Positions 27,569 through 36,056 of a stretch of DNA of 64,000 nucleotides are shown here, in pieces. The DNA comes from Nocardia cyriacigeorgica (lineage in GTDB: Bacteria; Actinomycetota; Actinomycetes; Mycobacteriales; Mycobacteriaceae). Location: positions 42,942 through 106,941 of the forward strand of contig NZ_JAAGVC010000017.1 in assembly GCF_010858045.1 (NCBI RefSeq). The letters are read 5' to 3'. The position numbers were made by a program, and so were the translations under genes. A model generated the notes under the pieces. It was not told where the DNA came from, made no database searches, and saw only the letters and a program-made list of their open reading frames with translations. The stretch's first letter is position 1. Each line of letters opens with the position of its first letter.

Positions 27569-27840
27569 GACTGTCCTTTCGTCCGGGGGTAGAGCTCGGC
27601 CGACAGCGGGCCGAACTCGGTGCGCGAGAACACGGCTTCGACGGGCAGCTCGAACACATCGCAGATGCGCAGGGCCAGGTCGAGGCTCGGATAGTGGTCG
27701 CCACGTTCGAGCGCACCGATGGTCTGCACGTTGACGTTCACCGCCTCGGCCAGCGCGGCCCGGCTCATTTGATGCTCGGCGCGCAGCACCGCGATCCGGT
27801 TGTAGATCGGGAGGGTTTCCCCTCTTCTTACTGGGCTCAC
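27565..27840 (-). CDS. Small XRE-family regulator
   Basis: A 91-residue protein that is almost only a helix-turn-helix domain: NRIAVLRAEHQMSRAALAEAVNVNVQTIGALERGDHYPSLDLALRICDVFELPVEAVF, the pattern of the YozG/Cro-like group. GTG 27840 has no ribosome site and lies directly against an ACAACA-TAG-TGTTGT palindrome (27841-27855) that covers the predicted -10 region, so autorepression and a leaderless transcript are likely. The downstream gene encodes its membrane partner. Confidence 0.85.
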   Translation of the reverse strand: MSPVRRGETLPIYNRIAVLRAEHQMSRAALAEAVNVNVQTIGALERGDHYPSLDLALRICDVFELPVEAVFSRTEFGPLSAELYPRTKGQS

Positions 27841-27855
27841 ACAACATAGTGTTGT
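27841..27855. promoter_or_regulatory. Palindromic operator ACAACA-N3-TGTTGT
   Basis: A perfect 6-3-6 palindrome immediately upstream of the XRE start codon. It overlaps the predicted -10 box (27848-27853) of the minus-strand promoter and would block both transcription and initiation if bound. Confidence 0.65.
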
Positions 27856-27876
27856 AAAAACCCAACAGTTCGTCAA
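27848..27876 (-). promoter_or_regulatory. Promoter of the XRE-membrane protein operon
   Basis: Minus strand: TTGACG (27876-27871), 17-bp spacer, AACACT (27853-27848), then 7 nt to the GTG at 27840. The -10 hexamer is imperfect, but the geometry is that of a leaderless promoter. Confidence 0.45.
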
Positions 27877-27904
27877 GTCGATGTCAACACGTACCGGCTG
27901 CTCG

Positions 27905-27933
27905 TTGACCATGGGCCCCGGCGCTTCTAACGT
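27905..27933 (+). promoter_or_regulatory. Promoter of the aldo/keto reductase gene, leaderless
   Basis: TTGACC (27905-27910), 17-bp spacer, TAACGT (27928-27933), then 7 nt to GTG 27941. This is a textbook sigma-70 layout placing the transcript start on the start codon, and it argues against the in-frame ATG codons upstream. Confidence 0.6.
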
Positions 27934-27940
27934 CGAATCC

Positions 27941-28795
27941 GTGACCTTCAGAAGCGAGACCTGCGCCATTCCCTCGATCGTGCTGAACGACGGGAACGTG
28001 ATCCCGCAGCTCGGGTTCGGGGTGTTCCAAGTTCCGGCCGACGATGTGTTTCCCGTGGTCACGGCCGCCTTGGAAGCCGGGTACCGCAGCATCGACACCG
28101 CCGCGATCTACGGCAACGAGGAGGGCACCGGCCGGGCCATCCGCCAGTCCGGGATCCCCCGTGACGAGATCTATGTGACCACCAAGCTGTGGAACTCCGA
28201 ACAGGGCTACGACTCCACGCTGCGCGCCTTCGACGCCAGCATGCAGCGGCTCGGCCTGGACTATCTCGATCTGTATCTCATCCACTGGCCCGCGCCGTCA
28301 GCGGATCGCTTCGTCGACACCTTCAAGGCGTTCAAGGCCCTCAAGGCCGACGGCCGGGTGCGTTCGATCGGGGTATCGAACTTCCGGATCCCGGATCTGG
28401 AGCGGGTGATCGGGGAGACCGGCGAGATCCCCGCCGTGAACCAGATCGAGCTTCATCCCCGGCTCACCCAGCGTGAGCTGCGCAAATATCATGCCGACCA
28501 GGCGATCGCGACCGAGGCGTGGAGCCCGCTCGGCCAGGGCACGCTGCTCGACAACGAGGTGATCACCGAGATCGCCGCAGCGGTCGACCGCACGCCGGCG
28601 CAGGTGATCATTCGCTGGCACCTGCAACTGGGCAATATCGTCATCCCGAAGTCGGTGACGCCCTCGCGCATCGTGTCGAACTTCGATGTATTCGGTTTCG
28701 AACTGTCCGGCGAGCAGATGGCGGCGATCAGCGCCCTCGACGACGGCGGCCGGGTCGGCCCGGACCCGTCCACGTTTACCGCCGGCCTGGACTAG
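27941..28795 (+). CDS. Aldo/keto reductase
   Basis: A 284-residue NADPH-dependent oxidoreductase of the (beta/alpha)8 AKR superfamily that reduces aldehydes or ketones. The catalytic tetrad can be placed: D in YRSIDTAAIYG, Y in IYGNEEG, K in VTTKLWN and H in YLIHWPAP. The LGFGVFQVP start, GVSNF and the C-terminal IPKSVTPSRIVSNFDVF cofactor motif are complete. It resembles the AKR5 group (2,5-diketo-gluconate reductase-like), as does the mycobacterial AKR Rv2971. GTG 27941 is chosen because of the promoter geometry. The XRE operon is transcribed divergently 100 bp away. Confidence 0.92.
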   Translation: MTFRSETCAIPSIVLNDGNVIPQLGFGVFQVPADDVFPVVTAALEAGYRSIDTAAIYGNEEGTGRAIRQSGIPRDEIYVTTKLWNSEQGYDSTLRAFDASMQRLGLDYLDLYLIHWPAPSADRFVDTFKAFKALKADGRVRSIGVSNFRIPDLERVIGETGEIPAVNQIELHPRLTQRELRKYHADQAIATEAWSPLGQGTLLDNEVITEIAAAVDRTPAQVIIRWHLQLGNIVIPKSVTPSRIVSNFDVFGFELSGEQMAAISALDDGGRVGPDPSTFTAGLD

Positions 28796-28819
28796 GCGCG
28801 CTCGCCCGGTCGCGACCCC

Positions 28820-30022
28820 TCAGCGGGTGCCGATACCCAGGTAGGTGGTCAACTCGACCGCCGCCGCCCGTCCGGCCCGATTGGCGCCGATGGTGCTGGC
28901 CGACGGCCCGTACCCGATGAGATGGACACGCGGATCGACGGCGACCTGCGTGGCCAGCCGTCCGGTCATGGTGATGCCGCCGCCGGGGCCGCGCAATCGC
29001 AGCGGCGCGAGATGGTCGAGCGCGCTGCGGAAGCCGGTCGCCCACAGGATCACCTGCGCGGGCTGGAAGGTTCCGTCGGCCCAGCGCACACCGTCGGGCT
29101 CGATGTGATCGAACATCGGCTGCCGGTGCAGCACGCCGCGGGCCCTGGCGGCGCGCAGCCGGTCGTCGAGCGGCAGACCGGTTACCGACACCACCGAGCC
29201 GGGTGGTAACCCGCGCCGCACCCGGTCTTCCACGATGGCGACCGCGCGCCTGCCGTCCTCCTCGGAGAACGGGGTCTCCCGGAACCTCGGTTCCGTGCGG
29301 GTCACCCAGGTGGTCGTGGTGACCTGGGAGATCTCGTCGAGCAACTGCACCGCGGAAATGCCGCCGCCCACCACGACCACGTGTTCGCCCGCGAACTCCG
29401 CGGCCGACTGATAGTCGCGCGTGTGTAGTTGGCGTCCGGCGAAGGTTTCCGCCCCCGGGTAACGCGGGATGAACGGATGCTCCCAGGTGCCGGTGCCATT
29501 GATCAGGCCTCGGACCCGGATGGTGCCCGCCGCATCGGTTTCCACATGGAGCACACCATCGCGATCGGCGCCATCGCCCGCACCCGGGTGCGGTGGATCG
29601 ACTTCGCTCGGCCGGCGATCGCAGACGACCTTGACCGTCACCTGCCGTCGCACCCGCAGATCGAACCGCTTCTCGTAGAGCTCGTAGTAATGCGGGACGG
29701 CGGTCGCGGCAGGCGCGGATTCCGAGCCGTCGGGCAGGGTTTCCGCGAACGACATCCCCGGCAGATCGTGCACCCGGTTCACCGTGGTCAGCGTGAGCGA
29801 GGGCCAGCGGAACTGCCAGGCGCCACCGGGGCCCGGTGCGTGATCGACGATCAGGAAATCGCGTTCGGGGACCAGCCCGCGCCTGCGCAGGTGATATCCC
29901 GCGGATAACCCGGCCTGCCCGGCACCGATCACCAAGATCGGGTAATCGACCGCGAGCGGGTCGGCATCGCGTTCGCCGGAGGACGTCGTCTGATCGGACA
30001 GCACAGCTCCGATCGTATGCAT
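28820..30022 (-). CDS. FAD-dependent monooxygenase-like oxidoreductase
   Basis: A 400-residue flavoprotein. It has an N-terminal FAD-binding GAGQAG (Rossmann GxGxxG at about 33-38), the second NADPH-binding GGGISAV near residue 226, and LWATGFRSALDHLAPLR near 350, which corresponds to the ATG motif of flavin monooxygenases. GGAWQFRWPSLTL resembles the FMO/Baeyer-Villiger group, although the classical FxGxxxHxxxW fingerprint is replaced by FAGRQLHTRDY. The substrate is unknown. ATG 30022 is the first codon consistent with family length. It is convergent with the aldo/keto reductase, 24 bp away. Confidence 0.82.
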   Translation of the reverse strand: MHTIGAVLSDQTTSSGERDADPLAVDYPILVIGAGQAGLSAGYHLRRRGLVPERDFLIVDHAPGPGGAWQFRWPSLTLTTVNRVHDLPGMSFAETLPDGSESAPAATAVPHYYELYEKRFDLRVRRQVTVKVVCDRRPSEVDPPHPGAGDGADRDGVLHVETDAAGTIRVRGLINGTGTWEHPFIPRYPGAETFAGRQLHTRDYQSAAEFAGEHVVVVGGGISAVQLLDEISQVTTTTWVTRTEPRFRETPFSEEDGRRAVAIVEDRVRRGLPPGSVVSVTGLPLDDRLRAARARGVLHRQPMFDHIEPDGVRWADGTFQPAQVILWATGFRSALDHLAPLRLRGPGGGITMTGRLATQVAVDPRVHLIGYGPSASTIGANRAGRAAAVELTTYLGIGTR

Positions 30023-30235
30023 GCTCGCCCTCGGTCCTGCCACGCGCGATCCGCGGATCGAAACGCACCCGGTGGTCCGCCGACGCCGGCCGCCGGTGCC
30101 CACGATCGAGTCGTGCGCCCGCAGACGTCGATCGCCCCGACTGTGACCGCACACATTCGCGCCTGCACCGGACTGTGTCAGCTCCTGTGGCAGCATGAAC
30201 TCAACAGTCGGATTTCGTTCAGCTGGGGAGGAAGC

Positions 30236-30961
30236 ATGCTCGGTGTCAGCCGCGATGGTGACGTCGTCACCATCGAATTACAGCGCGAGGAGCGCCGCAA
30301 CGCCCTGAACATCGAGCTGGTCACGCAACTGCGTGATGCGGTGATCGATGCCGCCGAGCAGGCGCGGGTCATCGTGCTCACCGGCCGTGGGCCGATCTTC
30401 AGCGCGGGCGCCGATCTCGGCGGGGTGTACTCCGAGGAGTTCCTGGACAGGCTGCTCGAGATGCTGCACACCATCGAATCGGCGCCGGTGCCGGTGATCT
30501 CGGCGATCAATGGTGCCGCCCTCGGTGCGGGTGTGCAGCTGGCTCTCGCCTCGGATCTGCGGGTCCTCGAGCCGGATTCCTACATCGCGATTCCGGCCGC
30601 CAAGCTCGGCATCACCGTGGATCGGTGGACGGTGCGCAGGCTGGTCTCGCTGATCGGCGGTGGCCCGGCGCGCACCATTCTGCTCGGCGCGGAACCGGTG
30701 TCGGCCGAGGACGCCTACGGCTTCGGATTCGCCAACCGCATCGGCACCCTGGCCGACGCGCAGGCCTGGGCCAAGTCCATCGCTGAACTGGCACCGCTCT
30801 CGCTACGCCATCTCAAGCTGGTGCTCAACGACGACGGCACCCGTGATCCGGAGAACGCGCAACAGCGTGAGGCCCTGGAAGCGGCCTGGACCAGCGCCGA
30901 CGCGCAAGAGGGCCGGCTGGCCAGGCAAGAGAAGCGCGCCGCGAAATTCCAGGGGCGATGA
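30236..30961 (+). CDS. echA6: Enoyl-CoA hydratase/isomerase family protein (EchA6-like)
   Basis: A 241-residue crotonase-fold protein. LTGRGPIFSAGADLGGVY (about 43-60) forms the first oxyanion/CoA site and NGAALGAGVQLALASDLRV (about 92-110) the second. In the active-site region (AAKLGITVDRW) the two catalytic glutamates of a true hydratase are not both evident, as in M. tuberculosis EchA6 (Rv0905), which binds acyl-CoA without hydratase activity and shuttles fatty acyl groups to mycolate synthesis. ATG 30236 follows GGGGAGGA by 3 nt. Its last codons overlap the downstream hydrolase start. Confidence 0.88.
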   Translation: MLGVSRDGDVVTIELQREERRNALNIELVTQLRDAVIDAAEQARVIVLTGRGPIFSAGADLGGVYSEEFLDRLLEMLHTIESAPVPVISAINGAALGAGVQLALASDLRVLEPDSYIAIPAAKLGITVDRWTVRRLVSLIGGGPARTILLGAEPVSAEDAYGFGFANRIGTLADAQAWAKSIAELAPLSLRHLKLVLNDDGTRDPENAQQREALEAAWTSADAQEGRLARQEKRAAKFQGR

Positions 30962-32103
30962 TGCGCATCCGACGAATCGCCACCGGCGCCGCGGGTGCCC
31001 TCGGGCTCACCTGGGTGGCGCGGGCGCTGTGGGGTCTGCCCACCGCGATGGGCGCGTCGATCTCGGCGATCCAGCCGTACGCGACCGGCGCCACCAGCTA
31101 CCGCAACCGCCAGTTCCACAACACCGAACCGAGCAGCCAGATCGCGCCCGGTGCGGCGCCGTCGCTGCTGCGTTCGTTCCTCACCCAGCGCCATGCCGGT
31201 CGCCCGGCGCGGCCGGTCCCGCTGGTGACGCCGCAGCTGCCCGCGCAGGCCGCTGATCTGGCCGTCACCTGGTACGGGCACGCGACGGCGTTGATCGAGG
31301 TGGACGGTTACCGCATCCTCACCGATCCGGTGTGGAGCGAACGGGTGTCGCCCTCGCCGCTGGTCGGCCCGGCCCGGCTGCATCCGGTGCCCGCTCCGCT
31401 GTCGGAGCTGCCGCCGGTGGACGCGGTGATCATCTCCCACGACCATTACGACCACCTCGACGCCGCCACTGTGCGGGCGCTGGTGGCCGGGCAGAGCGCA
31501 CCGTTCGTGGTGCCCGTCGGCATCGGCGCGCATCTGCGGCACTGGGGTGTGCCCGATCAGCGGATCGTCGAATTGGATTGGGGCGGTTCGATTTCGCTGT
31601 CCGAACTGGGGCGCGTCCGGGCCGGCGAGGATCTGACGATCACCTGTGTGGAGGCGCGCCACTTCTCCGGCCGCGGTCTGATCCGCAACACCACGCTGTG
31701 GGCGTCGTGGTCGCTGGCCGGTCCTACCCGACGGGTCTATTTCGGCGGCGACACCGGCTACACCAAGGCCTTCGCCGAGGCCGGCACCACGCTCGGTCCC
31801 TTCGATCTGACGCTGCTGCCGATCGGCGCCTACGACGAACGCTGGACCGATGTGCACATGAATCCGGAAGAGGCGGTCCGCGCGCACGCCGATCTGTGTG
31901 CCGGTGATCCCGCCCACGGCCTGCTGGTTCCGATCCACTGGGCGACGTTCAACCTCGCCTTCCACGGGTGGTCGGAGCCGGTGCAGCGGATGGTGACGGC
32001 CGCGCGGGCGGCGGGCACCACGGTGGCCGTTCCGAAGCCGGGGGAGCGGCTGGACCCCGATGACCTGCCGTCCGGACAGTTGTGGTGGAAAGATATCGGG
32101 TGA
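30958..32103 (+). CDS. Metallo-beta-lactamase-fold hydrolase (NAPE-PLD/UlaG type, Rv0906-like)
   Basis: A 381-residue zinc hydrolase with a short N-terminal hydrophobic stretch (about 8-36), probably a membrane anchor or signal. TWYGHATALIEVDGYRILTDPV starts the MBL fold. The metal ligands H161, H163, D165 and H166 lie in SHDHYDHLD, further ligands in GGDTGY and the final HWATF. The fold is that of the N-acyl-phosphatidylethanolamine phospholipase D/UlaG group; Rv0906 sits in the same place in M. tuberculosis. The start overlaps the echA6 stop (ATGATG), indicating coupled translation and perhaps shared lipid metabolism. Confidence 0.9.
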   Translation: MMRIRRIATGAAGALGLTWVARALWGLPTAMGASISAIQPYATGATSYRNRQFHNTEPSSQIAPGAAPSLLRSFLTQRHAGRPARPVPLVTPQLPAQAADLAVTWYGHATALIEVDGYRILTDPVWSERVSPSPLVGPARLHPVPAPLSELPPVDAVIISHDHYDHLDAATVRALVAGQSAPFVVPVGIGAHLRHWGVPDQRIVELDWGGSISLSELGRVRAGEDLTITCVEARHFSGRGLIRNTTLWASWSLAGPTRRVYFGGDTGYTKAFAEAGTTLGPFDLTLLPIGAYDERWTDVHMNPEEAVRAHADLCAGDPAHGLLVPIHWATFNLAFHGWSEPVQRMVTAARAAGTTVAVPKPGERLDPDDLPSGQLWWKDIG

Positions 32104-32140
32104 ACACCTCAACGACGGCACTGGGAAGGACGTAGAGCAT

Positions 32141-32386
32141 ATGAGCTTGATGGACACCTTGAAGGGCCTGGTCGGCAAGGGGCAGGACGCAGCGGCCAAG
32201 AATGCGGACAAGATCAACCAAGCCATCGACAAGGGTGGCGAGTTCATCGATCAGAAGACGAAGGGCAAGTACTCCGACAAGATCGAGAAGGGCAAGGAAG
32301 CCGCCAAGAAGGTAGTGCCGCCGGAGCAGCCGGGGCAACAGCCGGGCCAGCAGCCGGGTGGCGGCCCGGTGCCACCGCAGGTCTGA
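32141..32386 (+). CDS. MT0933-like small helical protein (annotated antitoxin family)
   Basis: An 81-residue, Lys/Asp/Ala-rich, presumably helical protein. The core AAKNADKINQAIDKGGEFIDQKTKGKYSDKIEKGKEAAK matches the MT0933 (Rv0909) family, named antitoxin after that locus. It is followed by a Pro/Gln/Gly tail with two QQPG copies. It sits just downstream of the Rv0906-like gene, close to where Rv0909 lies in M. tuberculosis, but no Rv0910-like SRPBCC toxin gene follows. ATG 32141 follows GGGAAGGA by 10 nt. A close paralogue is at 34904. An antitoxin role is unsupported here. Confidence 0.8.
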   Translation: MSLMDTLKGLVGKGQDAAAKNADKINQAIDKGGEFIDQKTKGKYSDKIEKGKEAAKKVVPPEQPGQQPGQQPGGGPVPPQV

Positions 32387-32446
32387 TCGAGCCGAGACCG
32401 CCCGCAGGGCAATGACTGTCCGCAGGCCGAGCGCGGCGGGAACCGG

Positions 32447-34840
32447 ATGAACGCCGGTTCCCGCCGCCGGGTCGCGGACAATGGGTCGCGCCGCATGTTC
32501 CGGGATGCGGCGGGCGAGCCCGCCATCACGATCGAATTGAGCAACCTCGACAAGGTGCTCTATCCGGAAACGGGGACCACCAAAGGCGAGGTCATCGCCT
32601 ACTACACCGCGATCGCCCCCGCCATGCTGCCGCATGTGGCCGGGCGGCCGGTCACCAGGAAACGCTGGCCCAACGGCGTCGGCGAGGCGTCGTTCTTCGA
32701 GAAGAACCTCGCCGAGCACGCGCCCGATTGGCTGCCGCGCCGCGCAATGCGGCATTCCGATCGCACCGTCACCTATCCGCTGATCGATTCCGAAGCCGGT
32801 CTGGCCTGGATCGGGCAGCAGGCGTCGCTGGAAGTGCATGTGCCGCAATGGCGTTTCGACGGCGATCAGATGGGCCCGGCCACCCGGCTGGTCTTCGATC
32901 TGGACCCGGGCCCGGACGTGGGCCTGGCCGAATGCGCGATCGTGGCGCTCGAGGTGCGCGATATGGTCGCCGAGATCGGGTTGCGCGCGTTCCCGGTGAC
33001 CAGCGGCAGCAAGGGAATTCACCTGTATGTGCCGTTGGATCGGGTGCTCAGCCCCGGCGGCGCGTCCACTGTCGCCAAACAGGTCGCCACCAACCTGGAG
33101 AAGATTCATCCCGACCTGGTGACGGCGACGATGGCGAAGAAGGTGCGCACCGGCAAGGTCTTCCTGGACTGGAGCCAGAACAATCCGGCCAAGACCACGA
33201 TCGCGCCGTACTCGATGCGTGGGCGCACACAGCCGAATGTCGCCGCACCGCGTAGCTGGGCGGAGATCGAGGACCGGGAATCGCTGAGGCATCTGCGATT
33301 CGACGAGGTGCTCGCGCGTTTTCAGGACGACGGCGACCTGCTGGCCGGGCTCGACCCGCCGATCTCGCAGGCCGGCGCGGCCCGCCAGGACCCGTTGGCC
33401 GTCTACCGATCCATGCGTGATCCCGCGCGCACACCGGAACCCGTTCCCGCGCATCCGCCCACGCCCGGCCCCGGCAACCGGTACGTCATCCAGGAACACC
33501 ACGCGCGGCGATTGCACTGGGATGTGCGTCTGGAACGCGACGGTGTACTGGTGTCCTGGGCGGTACCGAAAGGCCCGCCCACCGACACCAAAGAGAACCG
33601 CCTCGCCGTCCACACCGAGGATCACCCCCTCGAGTACCTCGATTTCCACGGTTCCATCCCGAAGGGCGAGTACGGCGCCGGAACCATGACGATCTGGGAT
33701 TCGGGTACCTATGAGGCCGAGAAGTGGCGCGACGACGAGGTGATCGTGGTGATGCGGGGGGAGCGGTTGCACGGTCGCTACGCGCTGATCCGCACCGGTG
33801 GCAAGAACTGGTTGATGCATCTCATGCGGGAGCAGCCCGGTGACGGTCACGGGGCCGAGAGCTCGGGTAAGGGCCGGCGAGCGGCGGCCGACGCAGGCAC
33901 GTCGGAGTCCAGCGGCGCAGCGAGTAGTGATCGGCCCGGCGAACGATCCGGTGGCGCCGAACTACCGCGCGGCCTGTCCCCGATGCTCGCCACCACCGGC
34001 GAGGTCGCCGGCCTCGATCCGAAGGACTGGGCCTTCGAAACGAAGTGGGACGGCTACCGCCTGATCCTCGAATTCGAGTACGGCACACCGACCTTGCGCA
34101 GCCGCGCGGGCAATATCGTCACCGACCGCTATCCGCAGATCGCCGCCCTCGCCGAGGAGTTGGCAGGCCATCGCGTGGTGCTCGACGGTGAAGCGGTCGT
34201 GTTCGACGCCAATGGCGTCGCCAATCTCGCTCTGCTGCAAGCCGACACCCGTCGCGCCGAACTCGTCGCCTTCGACCTGCTCTACCTCGACGGCACCTCG
34301 CTGATCCGCAAACGCTACAGCGACCGGCGGCGGGTGCTCGAAGCCCTCGCCGCCACCACGCCCGCGCTGTCGGTGCCGCCGCAGTTGGCAGGCACCGGCG
34401 AAGACGCGCTGAACGCCAGTCGCGACGTCGGGGCCGAGGGTGTGGTGGCCAAGCGCAGGGATTCGGTCTACCTGCCGGGTAAGCGCGGGCACTCCTGGGT
34501 CAAACAGCGCAATTGGCAGACCCAGCAGGTCGTGGTCGGCGGGTTTCGCGGCAGCGCGGCGCGACCGTTCGCGTCACTGCTGGTCGGCATCCCCGATGAC
34601 GGCAAACTCATCTACGTGGGCCGGGTCGGTACCGGGTTCAGCGAGGACGAAATACGCGCGTTGGCCACGAAACTCCAGCGCCGTCGCCGCAAGACCAGCC
34701 CGTTCGTCAACGAGATGTCACGCGAGGAAACCAAGGACGCCACCTGGGTCACCCCGGAGATCTCCGGCACGGTCCGCTTCATGAACTGGACCGACGGCGG
34801 ACGACTCTGGCACCCGGCCTGGTTGGGCCGCTCCGACTGA
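32447..34840 (+). CDS. ligD: Multifunctional DNA repair ligase LigD
   Basis: A 797-residue non-homologous end-joining enzyme with all three domains. The primase/polymerase domain is at about 25-310 (catalytic D151 and D153 in VFDLDPGPD, and SGSKGIHLYVPL). The 3'-phosphoesterase domain is at about 344-480 (EHHARRLHWDVRLERDG, AVPKGPP, GEYGAGTM). The ATP-dependent ligase domain is at about 505-797 (nucleotidyl-transfer K533 in ETKWDGYRL, LDGEAVVFD, EGVVAKRRDSVYLPGKR, WVKQRN). The domain order POL-PE-LIG equals that of M. tuberculosis Rv0938. A Ser/Gly-rich linker (about 465-505) joins PE and ligase. No ku gene is within the window. ATG 32447 lies 60 bp after the small MT0933-like gene. Confidence 0.96.
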   Translation: MNAGSRRRVADNGSRRMFRDAAGEPAITIELSNLDKVLYPETGTTKGEVIAYYTAIAPAMLPHVAGRPVTRKRWPNGVGEASFFEKNLAEHAPDWLPRRAMRHSDRTVTYPLIDSEAGLAWIGQQASLEVHVPQWRFDGDQMGPATRLVFDLDPGPDVGLAECAIVALEVRDMVAEIGLRAFPVTSGSKGIHLYVPLDRVLSPGGASTVAKQVATNLEKIHPDLVTATMAKKVRTGKVFLDWSQNNPAKTTIAPYSMRGRTQPNVAAPRSWAEIEDRESLRHLRFDEVLARFQDDGDLLAGLDPPISQAGAARQDPLAVYRSMRDPARTPEPVPAHPPTPGPGNRYVIQEHHARRLHWDVRLERDGVLVSWAVPKGPPTDTKENRLAVHTEDHPLEYLDFHGSIPKGEYGAGTMTIWDSGTYEAEKWRDDEVIVVMRGERLHGRYALIRTGGKNWLMHLMREQPGDGHGAESSGKGRRAAADAGTSESSGAASSDRPGERSGGAELPRGLSPMLATTGEVAGLDPKDWAFETKWDGYRLILEFEYGTPTLRSRAGNIVTDRYPQIAALAEELAGHRVVLDGEAVVFDANGVANLALLQADTRRAELVAFDLLYLDGTSLIRKRYSDRRRVLEALAATTPALSVPPQLAGTGEDALNASRDVGAEGVVAKRRDSVYLPGKRGHSWVKQRNWQTQQVVVGGFRGSAARPFASLLVGIPDDGKLIYVGRVGTGFSEDEIRALATKLQRRRRKTSPFVNEMSREETKDATWVTPEISGTVRFMNWTDGGRLWHPAWLGRSD

Positions 34841-34903
34841 GCGGCACCGTACGCGCGGGTATGGTAATCGCGATTCGAACGCGGCTCGACCCGAGGAGTG
34901 CAC

Positions 34904-35086
34904 GTGGATTTCAAGAACCTGGCCGATAAGGCGATGGACCTGGCGGCGAAGAACGCCGACAAGGTCGATGCCGTGATCGACAAGGCCGGAGACATCGTCG
35001 ACCAGAAGACCGGTGGCAAGTACGCCGACAAGGTCGACACCGCGCAGGAAGCCGCGAAGAACGCGGTGCGCAAGCAGCAGGGCTGA
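34904..35086 (+). CDS. MT0933-like small helical protein, second copy
   Basis: A 60-residue paralogue of the protein at 32141, with the same core (AAKNADKVDAVIDKAGDIVDQKTGGKYADKVDTAQEAAKN) but without the Pro/Gln tail. GTG 34904 is chosen because GAGGAG (34893-34898) lies 5 nt upstream. It starts 63 bp after ligD, so ligD is bracketed by two related genes and all three may share a transcript, ended by the hairpin at 35116-35149. No toxin gene is adjacent. Confidence 0.8.
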   Translation: MDFKNLADKAMDLAAKNADKVDAVIDKAGDIVDQKTGGKYADKVDTAQEAAKNAVRKQQG

Positions 35087-35115
35087 GCGCGCAATTACCT
35101 GATCAGCAAACGGAA

Positions 35116-35149
35116 CTGGGCCGATCGCGTGGGTGCGCGATCGGCCCAG
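35116..35149. terminator. Perfect 14-bp stem hairpin between convergent genes
   Basis: Bases 35116-35129 and 35136-35149 are perfect reverse complements around a 6-nt loop. It lies 29 bp after the small MT0933-like gene and 22 bp from the end of the convergent exported-protein gene. It is probably bidirectional, with no U-tract. Confidence 0.75.
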
Positions 35150-35171
35150 TGTCGTATCGGTTTCCGGTAGG

Positions 35172-35822
35172 TCAGTTCCTGCCGGTCTGGTCCATCCACT
35201 TGGTCGTGCCCGGCGGGGCAGCGAGAGTGTTGATGAGGTCGATGCCTGCGACGATCAGGGCGGGGCCGCCGACAACGATGGTGCCGATGACGCCGCCGAT
35301 CGCGGCGCCGAGGACAACGCTGGCGATGACGGTCGGTCCACCGATGATGCCGGTCAATCCCACCAGTGCGCCGATCACCGTGCCGATGAATCCACCGACT
35401 GCGGTGGCGATTCCGAACTGCGCAAGGAAGGCATCCTGGGCTCGCTGGTTCTCCTCGAGCGAAGCCACCGGAGTGACCGAAACCGGACGTGCCTTCGTGT
35501 AGTCCTTGACGACTGTCAGCTCGAGTTCGCGACCTTCGTTGCGAACCGTGCTCGGCATCGGGAACTCCAGCCCGTCCTGACGGAAAGCCGTCGGCATGGT
35601 GAAGGCCGTGTTCCCCGCGGAGTCTTTGATACTCACCGTGTTACCGGCGACTTCGAATGTACCCCCGGTCAGTGTGGTGATGATGCGGTCGCCGACCAGC
35701 TTCGCCTCGTAGCCGATGTCGGGTACGGGTGCCGCGGCCGGCTGCGCATGGGTGGTGCCTGTGCCGACCACGATGGCGGCCGCCACCGGCACCACCAACG
35801 CGGCGATTCTGCGGAAAATCAT
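35172..35822 (-). CDS. Exported protein with Gly-rich hydrophobic C-terminal region
   Basis: A 216-residue protein. A Sec signal peptide (about 1-26, cleavage near THAQP) precedes a beta-rich domain (about 35-115: VGDRIITTLTGGTFEVAGNTVSIKDSAGN). A very Gly/Val/Ile-rich stretch (about 140-200, GGFIGTVIGALVGLTGIIGGP...VVLGAAIGGVIGTIVVGG) looks like glycine-zipper membrane helices. The last residues (PPGTTKWMDQTGRN) are polar. I recognise the arrangement from Nocardia exported proteins but know no function. A cell-envelope or outer-membrane location is plausible. Confidence 0.75.
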   Translation of the reverse strand: MIFRRIAALVVPVAAAIVVGTGTTHAQPAAAPVPDIGYEAKLVGDRIITTLTGGTFEVAGNTVSIKDSAGNTAFTMPTAFRQDGLEFPMPSTVRNEGRELELTVVKDYTKARPVSVTPVASLEENQRAQDAFLAQFGIATAVGGFIGTVIGALVGLTGIIGGPTVIASVVLGAAIGGVIGTIVVGGPALIVAGIDLINTLAAPPGTTKWMDQTGRN

Positions 35823-35984
35823 TCTGTTGTTCCCATCTTCATCAGGTTCCCTACCGAACGCACCGCGCGCTGTGAATCTTCCCCGCCCTGCGCTCGGCGC
35901 CTTGTGATCAAGTGGACAGCTCTCCCGGTCGTCACGTTACAACCGGTTACTGGTTTGACACGATGGATTTACGGGTATCAGTTC

Positions 35985-36007
35985 AGGTTTGGGTCAGTAC
36001 CAAACCT
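35985..36007. repeat. Inverted repeat AGGTTTGG-N7-CCAAACCT
   Basis: A perfect 8-bp inverted repeat with a 7-nt loop, 49 bp past the end of the WXG100 gene on the minus strand and 163 bp from the exported-protein start. It could be a weak terminator for the WXG100 operon or an operator for the 35172-35822 gene. The rest of 35823-36056 shows nothing recognisable. Confidence 0.45.
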
Positions 36008-36056
36008 GCCGCCCGTTATAGCGCACAGCTATCGGGAACCGTGATGGATGGATCGG

